64,000 nucleotides of DNA from JAWPMV01 sp038527215 (GTDB lineage: Bacteria; Bacteroidota; Bacteroidia; J057). Made by a program: the position numbers and the translations under genes. The DNA lies in contig JBCBGC010000021.1 in NCBI GenBank assembly GCA_038527215.1, forward strand, positions 1-64,000. Reading direction: 5' to 3'. Of the stretch, positions 44,712 through 52,625 are shown in pieces; positions within the stretch are counted from its first letter, which is position 1; each line of letters opens with the position of its first letter. The notes under the pieces are model-generated. The model was not told the origin of the DNA. It did no database searches and saw nothing but the letters and a program-made list of their open reading frames with translations.

Positions 44712-45137
44712 ATGGCAGAAAATTTTGATATACAAATCCTCGATAGCCCACTCTCAGCGGAGGCAGCCATTTCTTTTGTCCAATCTGATAGCTGTGGAGC
44801 CATAGATGTCTTCATTGGTACTGTCCGGAACCATACCGCAGGGAAAACGGTCTTTAAGCTTTCCTTCGAGGCTTATGAAAAAATGGCCGTGCAGGAGATG
44901 GAAAAAATTGCTCAGCAAGCCGCTGACCAATGGCCCGTGGACAAACTCGCTTTCCACCATCGGGTAGGAGATCTGGCCGTAGGGGAAACAGCGGTGATCA
45001 TTGCGGTCAGCACTCCGCATCGGCAGGCTTCATTTGAAGCCTGTAAATATGCGATTGACACCCTCAAGCAAACGGTGCCCATCTGGAAAAAAGAATTTTT
45101 TGAAGGGGGAGAAATATGGGTAGCGGCCCACCCCTAG
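44712..45137 (+). CDS. moaE: Molybdopterin synthase catalytic subunit
   Basis: A 141-residue MoaE. It converts cPMP to molybdopterin with the MoaD thiocarboxylate. Family features seen: GAIDVFIGTVRNHTAGKTV, LSFEAYEKMAVQEM, the core VGDLAVGETAVIIAVSTPHR, and the C-terminal active-site stretch VPIWKKEFFEGGEIW (with Lys residues that bind substrate). Directly follows moaD. Convergent with lptE, whose stop codon is next to its own. Confidence 0.95.
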   Translation: MAENFDIQILDSPLSAEAAISFVQSDSCGAIDVFIGTVRNHTAGKTVFKLSFEAYEKMAVQEMEKIAQQAADQWPVDKLAFHHRVGDLAVGETAVIIAVSTPHRQASFEACKYAIDTLKQTVPIWKKEFFEGGEIWVAAHP

Positions 45138-45138
45138 C

Positions 45139-45669
45139 CTACCATTTCCCCAATGACTTGGTGAATACATCCTGGGTAACCTGCTCCAGGATTTCGTTGA
45201 TTTTATCTTCCTCTATACTGGCAAAATCTTCCCGGGCATCGAAGTCCACAAACTTGGTGAAGGTTTGTTCCCAGCTGTCGTCCTCGTCCTGATTGTTGAG
45301 GAAATTGATGCGAATGGCGATGGTCAGGCGGTTTTGGGAAGCCTCGGTACTCCCCGTAATGGCTACGGGTGCCACATTATAGCGCACTACACTTCCGCTC
45401 AATTCGATATCCGCTGCTCCATCCGTCAGGGTCAGGCGGCTTTGATTCAGGAAGCGTTCCTGTAATTGGTTGGTTACCTCCTGGGCCAGATAAGGTACCA
45501 CAATGGGGGCTTCATTGGTAAACTGATCTACGAACAGAGTCTCCAGGTTGCTGTCTGTATTGGTCAATGTGCCCGTCCAGTTGAAGTTCACGGTAAAACA
45601 ACCCGTAAGGAGGCAAGAGGCCAGAAAAAGGCCTAGGAGGCGGAGATATAAAGGATTATTTCTGACCAC
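45139..45669 (-). CDS. LptE-family lipoprotein (LPS assembly)
   Basis: A 176-residue lipoprotein with lipobox LLTGC (Cys24). In Bacteroidota, this family, located next to a sigma-54 activator gene, is annotated as LptE, the outer-membrane plug of the LPS translocon LptD. The sequence shows an early conserved segment (NTDSNLETLFVDQFTNEAPIVVPYLAQ), a central beta-rich part (LSGSVVRYNVAPVAITG) and a C-terminal helix (EEDKINEILEQVTQDVF). It is 3 bases after the sigma-54 activator gene. Identity rests on this context and pattern; direct homology to E. coli LptE is weak. Confidence 0.8.
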   Translation of the reverse strand: MVRNNPLYLRLLGLFLASCLLTGCFTVNFNWTGTLTNTDSNLETLFVDQFTNEAPIVVPYLAQEVTNQLQERFLNQSRLTLTDGAADIELSGSVVRYNVAPVAITGSTEASQNRLTIAIRINFLNNQDEDDSWEQTFTKFVDFDAREDFASIEEDKINEILEQVTQDVFTKSLGKW

Positions 45670-45672
45670 AGT

Positions 45673-46887
45673 TTACAGATCTATGTCGTAATTCTGGATT
45701 TTTCGGTAGAGGGTCCGCTCAGAGATTTCAAGTTCCTGGGCAGCCTTTTTTCGGTTGCGATTATGCTTTTTCAGGGCTTTGATAATCAACTCTTTTTCCT
45801 TTTTTTCCAGAGAAAGAGACTCTTCTAACAGAGGAGGCGTAGGGCGTAAAGGTTGTATAGGCTGCACAATTTCCGGCTCATGGACGGTAGGCTCAGGATT
45901 TTGAAAATGGGTCGTAGGAGGAGGCGTGTAGGCAGGTCGATCTACGGGGTCCATATCTCTGTTTTGCATCATGAGATAGAACATTTTTTTCAGATCAGAC
46001 ACTTCCCTAACCAACTTGAATAAGACATCCCGATCATCCTGTCCCAAGGGGTCGCCATTGGCAGGGGCATCCCCAGGCAAGCGAACGATGCTGGGTAGGT
46101 AACTCTCCTGAATGAGGAGGTTTTTCTGTAGGATGGTGGGCGTAATGAGGTCTCCTTTGACCAGCACGGTCAGCTTCTGCACCAGATTTCGCAGTTCCCG
46201 TACATTTCCAGGCCAGCGATACTGATAGAGCAGTTCAATGGCGTCTGAGGCCAGCACAATAGGGTCTCTTTTGTACTGCTCCGCAAATTCCAGGGCGAAG
46301 TAGTTGAACAATAACTCTATGTCTTCTGCCCTTTCCCGCAAGGGCGGCATCACAATCGAAACCGTATTCAATCGGAAGTATAAATCCTGGCGAAACTTCC
46401 CTTCCCGAATCATATCTACCAGGTTGCGGTTGGTAGCGGCAATCACCCGCACGTCCGCTTTGCGGACTTTAGAAGAGCCTACCCGAAGGTATTCTCCATT
46501 TTCCAGTAGCCTTAACAGACGCGCCTGGGTAGCCATGGGCATTTCGCCAATTTCATCCAGAAAAATCGTCCCGTTCTCTACCTCCTCAAAGTGGCCCTTA
46601 CGGGTATCATAAGCAGAGGTAAAGGCGCCTTTTTCATGCCCAAATAATTCAGAATCAAGGGTTCCCTCGGGAATGGCCCCGGTATTGATGGGCAGGAATG
46701 ATTTATGCTTCCGCTTGCTGAACTGGTGCATGATGCGCGGGATCACATCTTTTCCCGTTCCGTTTTCCCCATAGACCAACACCGACACATCGGTAGGCGC
46801 CACGCGCATAGCGATTTCTACTGCGGTATTGATTTCCCGACAGTTTCCGATGATGCCGTAACGTTGCTTTACTTGTTGGATGGTCAT
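45673..46887 (-). CDS. Sigma-54-interacting transcriptional activator (AAA+, Fis HTH)
   Basis: A 404-residue bacterial enhancer-binding protein without receiver domain. The AAA+ domain starts at about residue 13: Walker A GENGTGKD (40-47), the sigma-54 contact loop GAFTSA (87-92, where the classical motif is GAFTGA) and Walker B GTIFLDE (106-112). A Pro-rich linker (about 300-355) leads to a Fis-type HTH (about 363-404, KKAAQELEISERTLYRKIQ). The Gly-to-Ser change at position 91 is notable because this loop touches sigma-54. It is downstream of miaB and upstream of lptE in one minus-strand group. Lack of a sensory domain suggests control by level or by a partner. Confidence 0.93.
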   Translation of the reverse strand: MTIQQVKQRYGIIGNCREINTAVEIAMRVAPTDVSVLVYGENGTGKDVIPRIMHQFSKRKHKSFLPINTGAIPEGTLDSELFGHEKGAFTSAYDTRKGHFEEVENGTIFLDEIGEMPMATQARLLRLLENGEYLRVGSSKVRKADVRVIAATNRNLVDMIREGKFRQDLYFRLNTVSIVMPPLRERAEDIELLFNYFALEFAEQYKRDPIVLASDAIELLYQYRWPGNVRELRNLVQKLTVLVKGDLITPTILQKNLLIQESYLPSIVRLPGDAPANGDPLGQDDRDVLFKLVREVSDLKKMFYLMMQNRDMDPVDRPAYTPPPTTHFQNPEPTVHEPEIVQPIQPLRPTPPLLEESLSLEKKEKELIIKALKKHNRNRKKAAQELEISERTLYRKIQNYDIDL

Positions 46888-46959
46888 ATGGTGAGCTGAA
46901 TATTTGGGTAAAGGAGGTTATTTTTTTCTGATCTGAATTTATTTTTAACTGATACTATC

Positions 46960-46987
46960 TATTCTCTACTCTCTATTCTCTATTCTC
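46960..46987. repeat. Four tandem copies of TATTCTC at the miaB stop codon
   Basis: Four 7-bp units (third base of the second unit changed) run across the last codons and stop of miaB (stop on the minus strand at 46973-46975). As 7 is not a multiple of three, gain or loss of a unit would change the miaB C-terminal residues. Confidence 0.8.
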
Positions 46988-48475
46988 TTCTACAATCTCT
47001 CCAATCAGGGTGGCGCTGGTCGCTTCATTTACCCGCACCTGTACATAATCTCCTGGTTTCAGGCCTTCTTGCTTGGGAAAGACCAGCATTTTGTTCTGAT
47101 CGTTTCGCCCGCAGAAATCTGCATCGGACTTCCGGGAATCACCTTCAATCAGGACTTTAAACGTTTTTCCTATATCCAGGAAATTACTCTCCCGGCTGAT
47201 GCGATTCTGCAAGCTGATCACTTCTGACAAGCGGCGCTTTTTCTCTTTTTCCTCCACATCATCCTCAAAACGCTTTGCCGCCGGTGTGCCGGGACGCTCG
47301 CTATAAGCAAACATATAGGCATGGGTATAGCGAGAATAGCCAACGATATCCATGGTCCGCTGATGATCTTCATCGGTCTCAGTACAAAAACCAGTGATGA
47401 TATCGGAGCTAATGGCACAATCCGGAATGATTTCGCGAATGCGATCTACTTTTTGTTTGTACCAATCATAAGTATAGCCCCGGTTCATCATATCCAGGAT
47501 GCGATCGCTGCCTGATTGCACGGGCAGATGAATGTAGTTACAGACGTTCTCATACTTCGCCATGGTATGCAGCACATCGTCGGTGATGTCTTTGGGATGG
47601 GAAGTAGAAAAACGAATGCGCATATCTGGATGGACCTTGGCCACTTTCTCCAGGAGTTGTGCAAAATTGAAGGTTTCTACCTCTGTGCCTTTGCGCTCTG
47701 CCTTTTCAATCTGGGCTTTGCCTTTGAGGCTGCTATCTGGCGACCATTTGTAGGAATCTACATTTTGTCCCAGGAGCGTCACCTCGCGGTAGCCAGCTTC
47801 ATACAAATCCTTCACCTCCTGCTCGATGGAATAAGGATCACGGCTTCTTTCTCTACCTCGGGTAAATGGCACTACACAGAAGGTGCACATGTTGTCGCAG
47901 CCCCGCATGATGGTTACAAAAGCAGAAACGCCATTGGTATTGAGGCGGACCGGGGAAATATTGGCGTAGGTTTCTTCCCGGGAGAGCAGCACGTTCACCG
48001 CTTTTTGTCCGCCTTCTACTTCTCCCAACAGAGCCGGCAGATCGCGATATGCATCCGGACCGACTACCAGATCAACCAGTTTTTCTTTTTCGATGAGCTT
48101 TTCCTTCAGCCGCTCTGCCATACAGCCCAGCACCCCTACCATCAGGTGAGGTTTCTCGGCTTTTTTCTTCCGGAAATTCTGGAGCCGCTGCCATACCTTA
48201 GACTCGGCGTTTTCGCGGATCGAACAGGTATTGATGAACACCACGTCCGCCTCGTCGGCATTGGAGGTGAATCCATAGGACATATCCGTCAACACCGAGG
48301 CTACAATCTCCGTGTCAGAAAAGTTCATCTGACACCCATAGGTCTCGATATAGGCCAGTCGCTGCCCCTCAGGAGCCAGGGTTTCCGCCTGATAGGCAGC
48401 TCCCTGCTGCGTTTCATCAATGGTCCGGGACAAGGCCTCCGGCTGAAATGTTTTTTGGGTAATCTTATCCCTCAT
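46973..48475 (-). CDS. miaB: tRNA-2-methylthio-N6-dimethylallyladenosine synthase
   Basis: A radical-SAM methylthiotransferase that modifies A37 of tRNAs reading UNN codons. The N-terminal UPF0004 domain has Cys48, Cys84 and Cys118 for the auxiliary cluster. The radical-SAM motif is C193-x3-C197-x2-C200 (CDNMCTFC), followed by VVPFTRGRERSR. A C-terminal TRAM domain (about 430-495) binds tRNA. At 500 residues it is slightly longer than E. coli MiaB, mainly through an N-terminal extension (about 1-38). The start at 48475 lies about 35 bases from a -7-like element. It heads the miaB / sigma-54 activator / lptE group. Confidence 0.96.
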   Translation of the reverse strand: MRDKITQKTFQPEALSRTIDETQQGAAYQAETLAPEGQRLAYIETYGCQMNFSDTEIVASVLTDMSYGFTSNADEADVVFINTCSIRENAESKVWQRLQNFRKKKAEKPHLMVGVLGCMAERLKEKLIEKEKLVDLVVGPDAYRDLPALLGEVEGGQKAVNVLLSREETYANISPVRLNTNGVSAFVTIMRGCDNMCTFCVVPFTRGRERSRDPYSIEQEVKDLYEAGYREVTLLGQNVDSYKWSPDSSLKGKAQIEKAERKGTEVETFNFAQLLEKVAKVHPDMRIRFSTSHPKDITDDVLHTMAKYENVCNYIHLPVQSGSDRILDMMNRGYTYDWYKQKVDRIREIIPDCAISSDIITGFCTETDEDHQRTMDIVGYSRYTHAYMFAYSERPGTPAAKRFEDDVEEKEKKRRLSEVISLQNRISRESNFLDIGKTFKVLIEGDSRKSDADFCGRNDQNKMLVFPKQEGLKPGDYVQVRVNEATSATLIGEIVEENRE

Positions 48476-48513
48476 ATATCACACACTAATCGACGTCTGC
48501 TGATTTGAGCCAG

Positions 48514-48521
48514 CAAATATA
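48514..48521 (-). promoter_or_regulatory. Probable -7 element of the miaB promoter (TATATTTG)
   Basis: On the minus strand these bases read TATATTTG, an exact TAnnTTTG match, about 38 bases before the miaB start. No TTG is seen at the normal upstream spacing. The palindrome TGACATTTTGTCA (48542-48554) occupies that position and could be an operator. Confidence 0.4.
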
Positions 48522-48800
48522 CGAAAATAGCTGGGAGGATATGACATTTTGTCAGCTTTTTCGGGGATGACACGGAGGATGGGTTTTGCGTGACAGCTTC
48601 TATTCCCCTCTGCTACCCGGTTTCCCTCTCTCCCATGAAAGGAGCGCCTAATTTCTTCTGCAAATGGTTTGATCTTTTACGAAAAAAAATTATTTTGTAA
48701 AAAGGAAATTAAGGCAAAACGAAATATACATCTCATCACGCTCCATGAGCAAGGCTTCTGCCTCACATCTGCTGAGGATAACATGCCGATCTAGCTTTGT

Positions 48801-48836
48801 TTTGTCGAGTTTTCTATACGTGCATCCCTAGATTTG
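48801..48836 (+). promoter_or_regulatory. Candidate promoter of the caspase-like gene
   Basis: TTTG at 48801-48804, 24-base spacer, and TAGATTTG (48829-48836), an exact -7 match, 78 bases before the ATG at 48915. The spacer is one base longer than the usual 17-23. A second -7-like TAGCTTTG lies at 48792-48799. Confidence 0.4.
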
Positions 48837-48914
48837 AGTATTTCAAATTACCCTTGAAAGATGATTTTTCGGGTGAGGGAGTCATATAGTTTTGGGACAT
48901 AGACCTAAGGAATT

Positions 48915-49733
48915 ATGGAAAAAGGATATTCACTCCACATAGGAGTCAATCAACTGGACCTGGGAAACTATAAAGGTTCGGGCGATCTACTGGATTTGCC
49001 TGTCTGTGAAGCAGATGCAAAAGCGATGGCGAGCATTGCTTTTGATCTTAACTATCAGGAAACACGGGTTCTTTTGACAAAAAGTGCCACCAAGTCCAAG
49101 ATCAAGCGCATCCTGAAAAGATATTCAAAAGAATTGAAGGCTGGTGATGCACTCTTACTGACTTTCTCAGGCCATGGCGGAAAAGCCACCTTTAGAGATA
49201 ACTTTTACAGAACTCAAATAGATGAGGATCCTGATAAAGCACCCGATGAAGAGCCAGATAAAGAAAAGGAATACTGGTGCTTGTATGATGGGATTTTGAA
49301 AGACACCAGCCTGGTAAAGTGGTTGTATAAGTTCAAAAAAGGAGTAAAGATCACCATTGTGGCAGATTGTTGCTTTAGCGCAGGCCTGATCCCCAACTTT
49401 AAAATGAACCAACAAAGAGACCTTCCTTATATCGGTGATCAAGTGGAACAATTTCTCCCAGGACTCAAGGCGCATATGTATTTGATGTGTGCCAGCCGGG
49501 AATCGGAATATGCGGCTATCAAAAACACCGCAGCGGGATACAGCATCTTTACTGAGCAATTGCTTGAGGTGTGGGCGTCAGGAGGATATGAGGACAGTTG
49601 CGAGAATTTTATCAAAGACATTCGACGGAAAATGCCACCGAATCAAAGTCCCCAGTTCTTCAAGTCCAAGGAAGCCCCTGCCTCTCCCCCCTTCAAACTG
49701 AACAAAAATGGAGGGACGAGCCCAACTACCTGA
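48915..49733 (+). CDS. Caspase-family protein (peptidase C14, metacaspase-like)
   Basis: A 272-residue cytoplasmic protein made almost wholly of a caspase-like domain. The N terminus YSLHIGVNQLD and the catalytic pair are clear: His87 in LTFSGHGG and Cys153 in VADCCFSAG, both spaced as in bacterial C14 peptidases. An acidic insert with Asp/Glu/Lys repeats (about 104-116) follows the His block; such loops bind calcium or are cut during activation in some metacaspases. There is no signal, TM or fused effector domain. The gene has its own promoter region and a terminator, so it is a single-gene unit. It lies 4.6 kb upstream of the GTPase operon on the same strand. The substrate is unknown; prokaryotic caspases often act in regulated cell death or defence. 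Confidence 0.9.
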   Translation: MEKGYSLHIGVNQLDLGNYKGSGDLLDLPVCEADAKAMASIAFDLNYQETRVLLTKSATKSKIKRILKRYSKELKAGDALLLTFSGHGGKATFRDNFYRTQIDEDPDKAPDEEPDKEKEYWCLYDGILKDTSLVKWLYKFKKGVKITIVADCCFSAGLIPNFKMNQQRDLPYIGDQVEQFLPGLKAHMYLMCASRESEYAAIKNTAAGYSIFTEQLLEVWASGGYEDSCENFIKDIRRKMPPNQSPQFFKSKEAPASPPFKLNKNGGTSPTT

Positions 49734-49779
49734 CCATGAAACACTAGCATGAAAACGCACTATACAGCATTATTCCAAG

Positions 49780-49857
49780 ATAAGGGCATTTCGCCTCCGA
49801 CATAGCATTTGACCTTTACTTACAGACATTAGGTTGGAGGTGTTTGCCCTTATTTTT
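49780..49857 (+). terminator. Terminator after the caspase-like gene
   Basis: Stem ATAAGGGCA (49780-49788) / TGCCCTTAT (49845-49853), with an inner CCTCC/GGAGG pairing, followed by TTTTT within TATTTTTCTC. It separates the caspase gene from the 122-residue gene. Confidence 0.7.
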
Positions 49858-49886
49858 CTCTTTACCTTTCTAACATTCAACTAAAC

Positions 49887-50255
49887 ATGAAATCCTTAAT
49901 CCCTGATCTTACCATTATCAAGTTTATCCAAGAAGGAGGTAATGATGAAGTTTTTGTCCACTCATCGACCACATTTTATAATACGCAATTTCACGCATCT
50001 CCCGGGAGTACGATCACCCTGCTCTCCCTCGAAAATGGATTAGCAGATATAGACGTGTACGTTACCAGAGATGAGGACACTCCTGCACTTCCCCTCCGGA
50101 CAGACGTCAACCATGTCATCACCCTTAACACCCTTGCGAATTTGGAAGAAGTAACCGAAGTGAAGGTCAATGTTAAGGAGGGCCCTACTACCTATGGGAG
50201 TAATGTCATCAAAACCAAAGACAGCGAAACGATAGTTAAGCCCTTTCCGGCATAA
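49887..50255 (+). CDS. Small protein of unknown function
   Basis: A 122-residue protein without signal or membrane segment, predicted cytoplasmic. It has no Cys and a high share of Thr, Val and Asn, with alternating hydrophobic residues (VFVHSSTTFYNTQFHA, VTEVKVNVKEGPTTYG) suggesting a beta-sandwich or barrel. No family is recognised. It is flanked by terminators on both sides (49780-49857 and 50262-50298), so it is an independent unit between the caspase gene and the sensor-kinase gene. The start is the only ATG that retains the N-terminal strand MKSLIPDLTIIKFI. A role in the neighbouring caspase or GTPase systems is possible but unproven. Confidence 0.65.
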   Translation: MKSLIPDLTIIKFIQEGGNDEVFVHSSTTFYNTQFHASPGSTITLLSLENGLADIDVYVTRDEDTPALPLRTDVNHVITLNTLANLEEVTEVKVNVKEGPTTYGSNVIKTKDSETIVKPFPA

Positions 50256-50261
50256 TATTCC

Positions 50262-50298
50262 TTCCCCATCCTCGCTTTCAAGGATGGGGAAACTTTTT
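50262..50298 (+). terminator. Strong terminator after the 122-residue gene
   Basis: Perfect 11-bp stem TTCCCCATCCT (50262-50272) / AGGATGGGGAA (50281-50291) with an 8-base loop, followed by CTTTTTG. The T-run overlaps the proposed -33 element of the next promoter. Confidence 0.88.
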
Positions 50299-50326
50299 GT
50301 CTAGGTGTTGTTTCCCCGTATTTTCA
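50296..50326 (+). promoter_or_regulatory. Candidate promoter of the sensor-kinase gene
   Basis: TTTG (50296-50299), a 19-base spacer and TATTTTCA (50319-50326), a partial -7 match, ending 31 bases before the ATG at 50358. The spacing is ideal for Bacteroidota promoters; the -7 element differs in its last two bases. Confidence 0.35.
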
Positions 50327-50357
50327 TGCTAAAGGACCATGTAAACCATAGACCTTT

Positions 50358-52625
50358 ATGAAAAACACACTTATTCTTTTAGGGTACGTTTTATTTCACT
50401 TATCCTCCTCATTTTTATGGGGTCAGCAAAATGATGAATCCTTAGCGGAGATAGCTGTTCAAAAAGACATCATCCGCGCTGCCGAAAATCCTGAGTCTGT
50501 CATCGATGCCTACAACGAACTATCCTGGATATTTTTCACGATTCCATTACCCGATAGCGCCATTGCCATGGCTACTGTAGCCAGATCCTTAGCCAGCGAA
50601 ATTGAATATACCAAAGGACTAGGCGATGCAAATATGCGGCTAGGCGCTGTAAATTATTCTCTGGGTAAGTATCTCCAATCCATTCCTTTTTACAAAAGAG
50701 CTCTCGATTACCGGACCCTCATTCCAGATAGTGTAGGCATGGCCGGCGCTTTGCACAACCTGGGGGTCCAATACAAGAATCTCGGACATTTTGAACTAGC
50801 GGCTACGTATTTTGAAAAAGGCTTGGCGCTAGCGGAAGCGAAAGACAATCAGGATGTCATGGTGGATTTGTGTAACAGTATCGGCATTCTGAAAAAAAAT
50901 CTTGGGCAAACCAGTCAAGCCCTTTTGTATTTCGAACGGGCCTTGCGCTTGGAAGAAAGATTGACAGGAAAGCGCAAACCCAATATTTATATAAATATTG
51001 GTAACCTCCATGAACAGACTGACAACTACCCATTAGCGATCGAAAGCTACCAGACCGCTTTGCGATTATCGGAGGAAATGGATCGCTCAGAAACCAGACA
51101 GACAGCCTGGTATAACTTGGGAGTTTGCTACTTTAAAATGGGCCGGATGCAAGAGGCCAAAAATTTCTTAAAGAAAGGCCTGGAAAACCCAAGCGAAGCG
51201 GAAGAAGCTCCCCCAATCCCAGATCAAGACGGGCTTTACCGAAACATCTTGGGAGACCTTTATTTAGAGGAGAAAAGATATGATTCTGCCCGATTTTTCT
51301 TTGCCCAATACTTGGAGCAATCCGAAGAAAAACAGAAAGTTGATGGCATCGCTGAAAGCTATTATAAACTAGGCCTGTTGGAAGTAAGGCAAGAACATCC
51401 GCAAGCGGCACTAACCTATGGAAAACTAAGTTTGAAAAACGCCGAAGCAATCCAAGTACCTGGATTAATTGTAGAGGCAAATAATCTTCTGGCTCAGATC
51501 TATGCAGAATTGGGTTCATTTGAACAAGCTCTGGCCCATCAACAAGCCATCCAACAACTCCAGGATTCCTTGTCTAAGCTGAAGATAAATGGATTGGTAG
51601 AGCTCAACCAATTTGAAATTCAGGATCGAGAAAAGTTTACTGCAGAAAAATCAGCCGCCAAACTCGCCGCTACCCAAGCTTCCTGGTTACAGAAATTTCT
51701 CTTTCTAGCGATCCTTACCTTTATGGCTTTAACCATCCTGGTCTACCGAAATAACCTCATTGCGCGCAAGGCGCATGACGCTGATCGGAAATCTCTTGAG
51801 GCTGAGTCCGCACGATACGCTGCTGAAGCTGCCAAACTAGAGGCCGATCAAAAATCCACCCAGGCCATTGCCAAAAAGGAAATGGCTGAAAAGGAAGCCA
51901 GCCTGGCCAAAGCCCGGGCCAAACAAAGTCAACTCCGCATAGACGATATGCTCAAAGGCCAGGAATTGGACCGGCTTTATACCAAAATCGAAGCCCAGGA
52001 AAGGGAACGAAAACGCATAGCCAAAGAATTACATGATGGACTCGGCGCCACGCTAGCCACCGTGCAGATGTTTTTAGAATCCATAGATTTTAGCAAAAAC
52101 CCCCTGCAGGTGGAGCAAAGTAGACAATACGACAAGGCTAACCACTTGCTGACGGAGGCCTGCCAGGATGTACGGACCATCTCCCGGGATATGTATAACA
52201 ACTATCTCATGAAATTTGGGTTGGTAGCAGCCATCCAGAATCACATTACCAAGATCAATCAGACGAATAAAGTAGTCATTCATTTTTACGACCATGGGAT
52301 CTCAGATCGGCTGACCGACAAACTGGAGGTAAATGCCTTTCGGATTGTTCAAGAACTCCTCAGCAATGCCCTCAAGCATGCCGAGGCGCAAGAAATTACG
52401 GTTACCCTAACCCTGAATGGAAACAACCTGAATATCATGGTGGAAGATGACGGGATTGGGTTTGATTCTAAGAAAGCATTCCAGATCGGAGATGGCATGG
52501 GGCTCAACAACATTAAAGCGCGCCTTCAGGAACTGGGAGGAAGCCTCGATATCGACTCTGGAAAAGGAAACGGCACTACTTTTAATCTTGACATCCCTCT
52601 CAAACCTAGCACACCCTTATCATGA
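50358..52625 (+). CDS. TPR-containing sensor histidine kinase (HisKA_3/NarX type)
   Basis: A 755-residue membrane kinase. Signal peptide (about 1-22), a periplasmic TPR array (about 85-420), one TM helix (about 448-466), a long cytoplasmic coiled coil (about 470-545, rich in Ala/Lys/Glu), a HisKA_3 dimerisation domain with the phospho-accepting His559 in KELHDGLGATL, and an HATPase domain (about 650-750; N box ELLSNALKHAE, DDGIGF and GDGMGL). It overlaps its NarL-type regulator gene by 4 bases (ATGA). The TPRs probably sense a periplasmic protein partner. The envelope proteins of the downstream operon are possible inputs or targets. Confidence 0.93.
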   Translation: MKNTLILLGYVLFHLSSSFLWGQQNDESLAEIAVQKDIIRAAENPESVIDAYNELSWIFFTIPLPDSAIAMATVARSLASEIEYTKGLGDANMRLGAVNYSLGKYLQSIPFYKRALDYRTLIPDSVGMAGALHNLGVQYKNLGHFELAATYFEKGLALAEAKDNQDVMVDLCNSIGILKKNLGQTSQALLYFERALRLEERLTGKRKPNIYINIGNLHEQTDNYPLAIESYQTALRLSEEMDRSETRQTAWYNLGVCYFKMGRMQEAKNFLKKGLENPSEAEEAPPIPDQDGLYRNILGDLYLEEKRYDSARFFFAQYLEQSEEKQKVDGIAESYYKLGLLEVRQEHPQAALTYGKLSLKNAEAIQVPGLIVEANNLLAQIYAELGSFEQALAHQQAIQQLQDSLSKLKINGLVELNQFEIQDREKFTAEKSAAKLAATQASWLQKFLFLAILTFMALTILVYRNNLIARKAHDADRKSLEAESARYAAEAAKLEADQKSTQAIAKKEMAEKEASLAKARAKQSQLRIDDMLKGQELDRLYTKIEAQERERKRIAKELHDGLGATLATVQMFLESIDFSKNPLQVEQSRQYDKANHLLTEACQDVRTISRDMYNNYLMKFGLVAAIQNHITKINQTNKVVIHFYDHGISDRLTDKLEVNAFRIVQELLSNALKHAEAQEITVTLTLNGNNLNIMVEDDGIGFDSKKAFQIGDGMGLNNIKARLQELGGSLDIDSGKGNGTTFNLDIPLKPSTPLS

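Larger units (their letters stand above)
48476..48914. other. 439-bp intergenic region between miaB and the caspase gene
   Basis: No convincing gene. It carries the divergent promoters of miaB and the caspase-like gene, an interrupted palindrome TGACA-TTT-TGTCA at 48542-48554, and an A/T-rich tract at 48680-48730. A 21-codon frame at 48635-48700 is noted but not supported. Confidence 0.6.

Noticed and set aside
47516..48508. A 330-codon open frame opposite miaB
   Set aside because: Antisense to a certain gene; no recognisable domain and runs past the miaB start into its promoter.
48635..48700. A 21-codon frame starting MKGAPNFFCKWF in the gap before the caspase gene
   Set aside because: A frame this short is expected by chance; no clear ribosome-binding site or conservation evidence.
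48915..49733. Caspase gene as part of a type III CRISPR (Craspase) system
   Set aside because: No cas gene, repeat array or TPR-CHAT/gRAMP partner is nearby; this is a C14-like single-domain protein.
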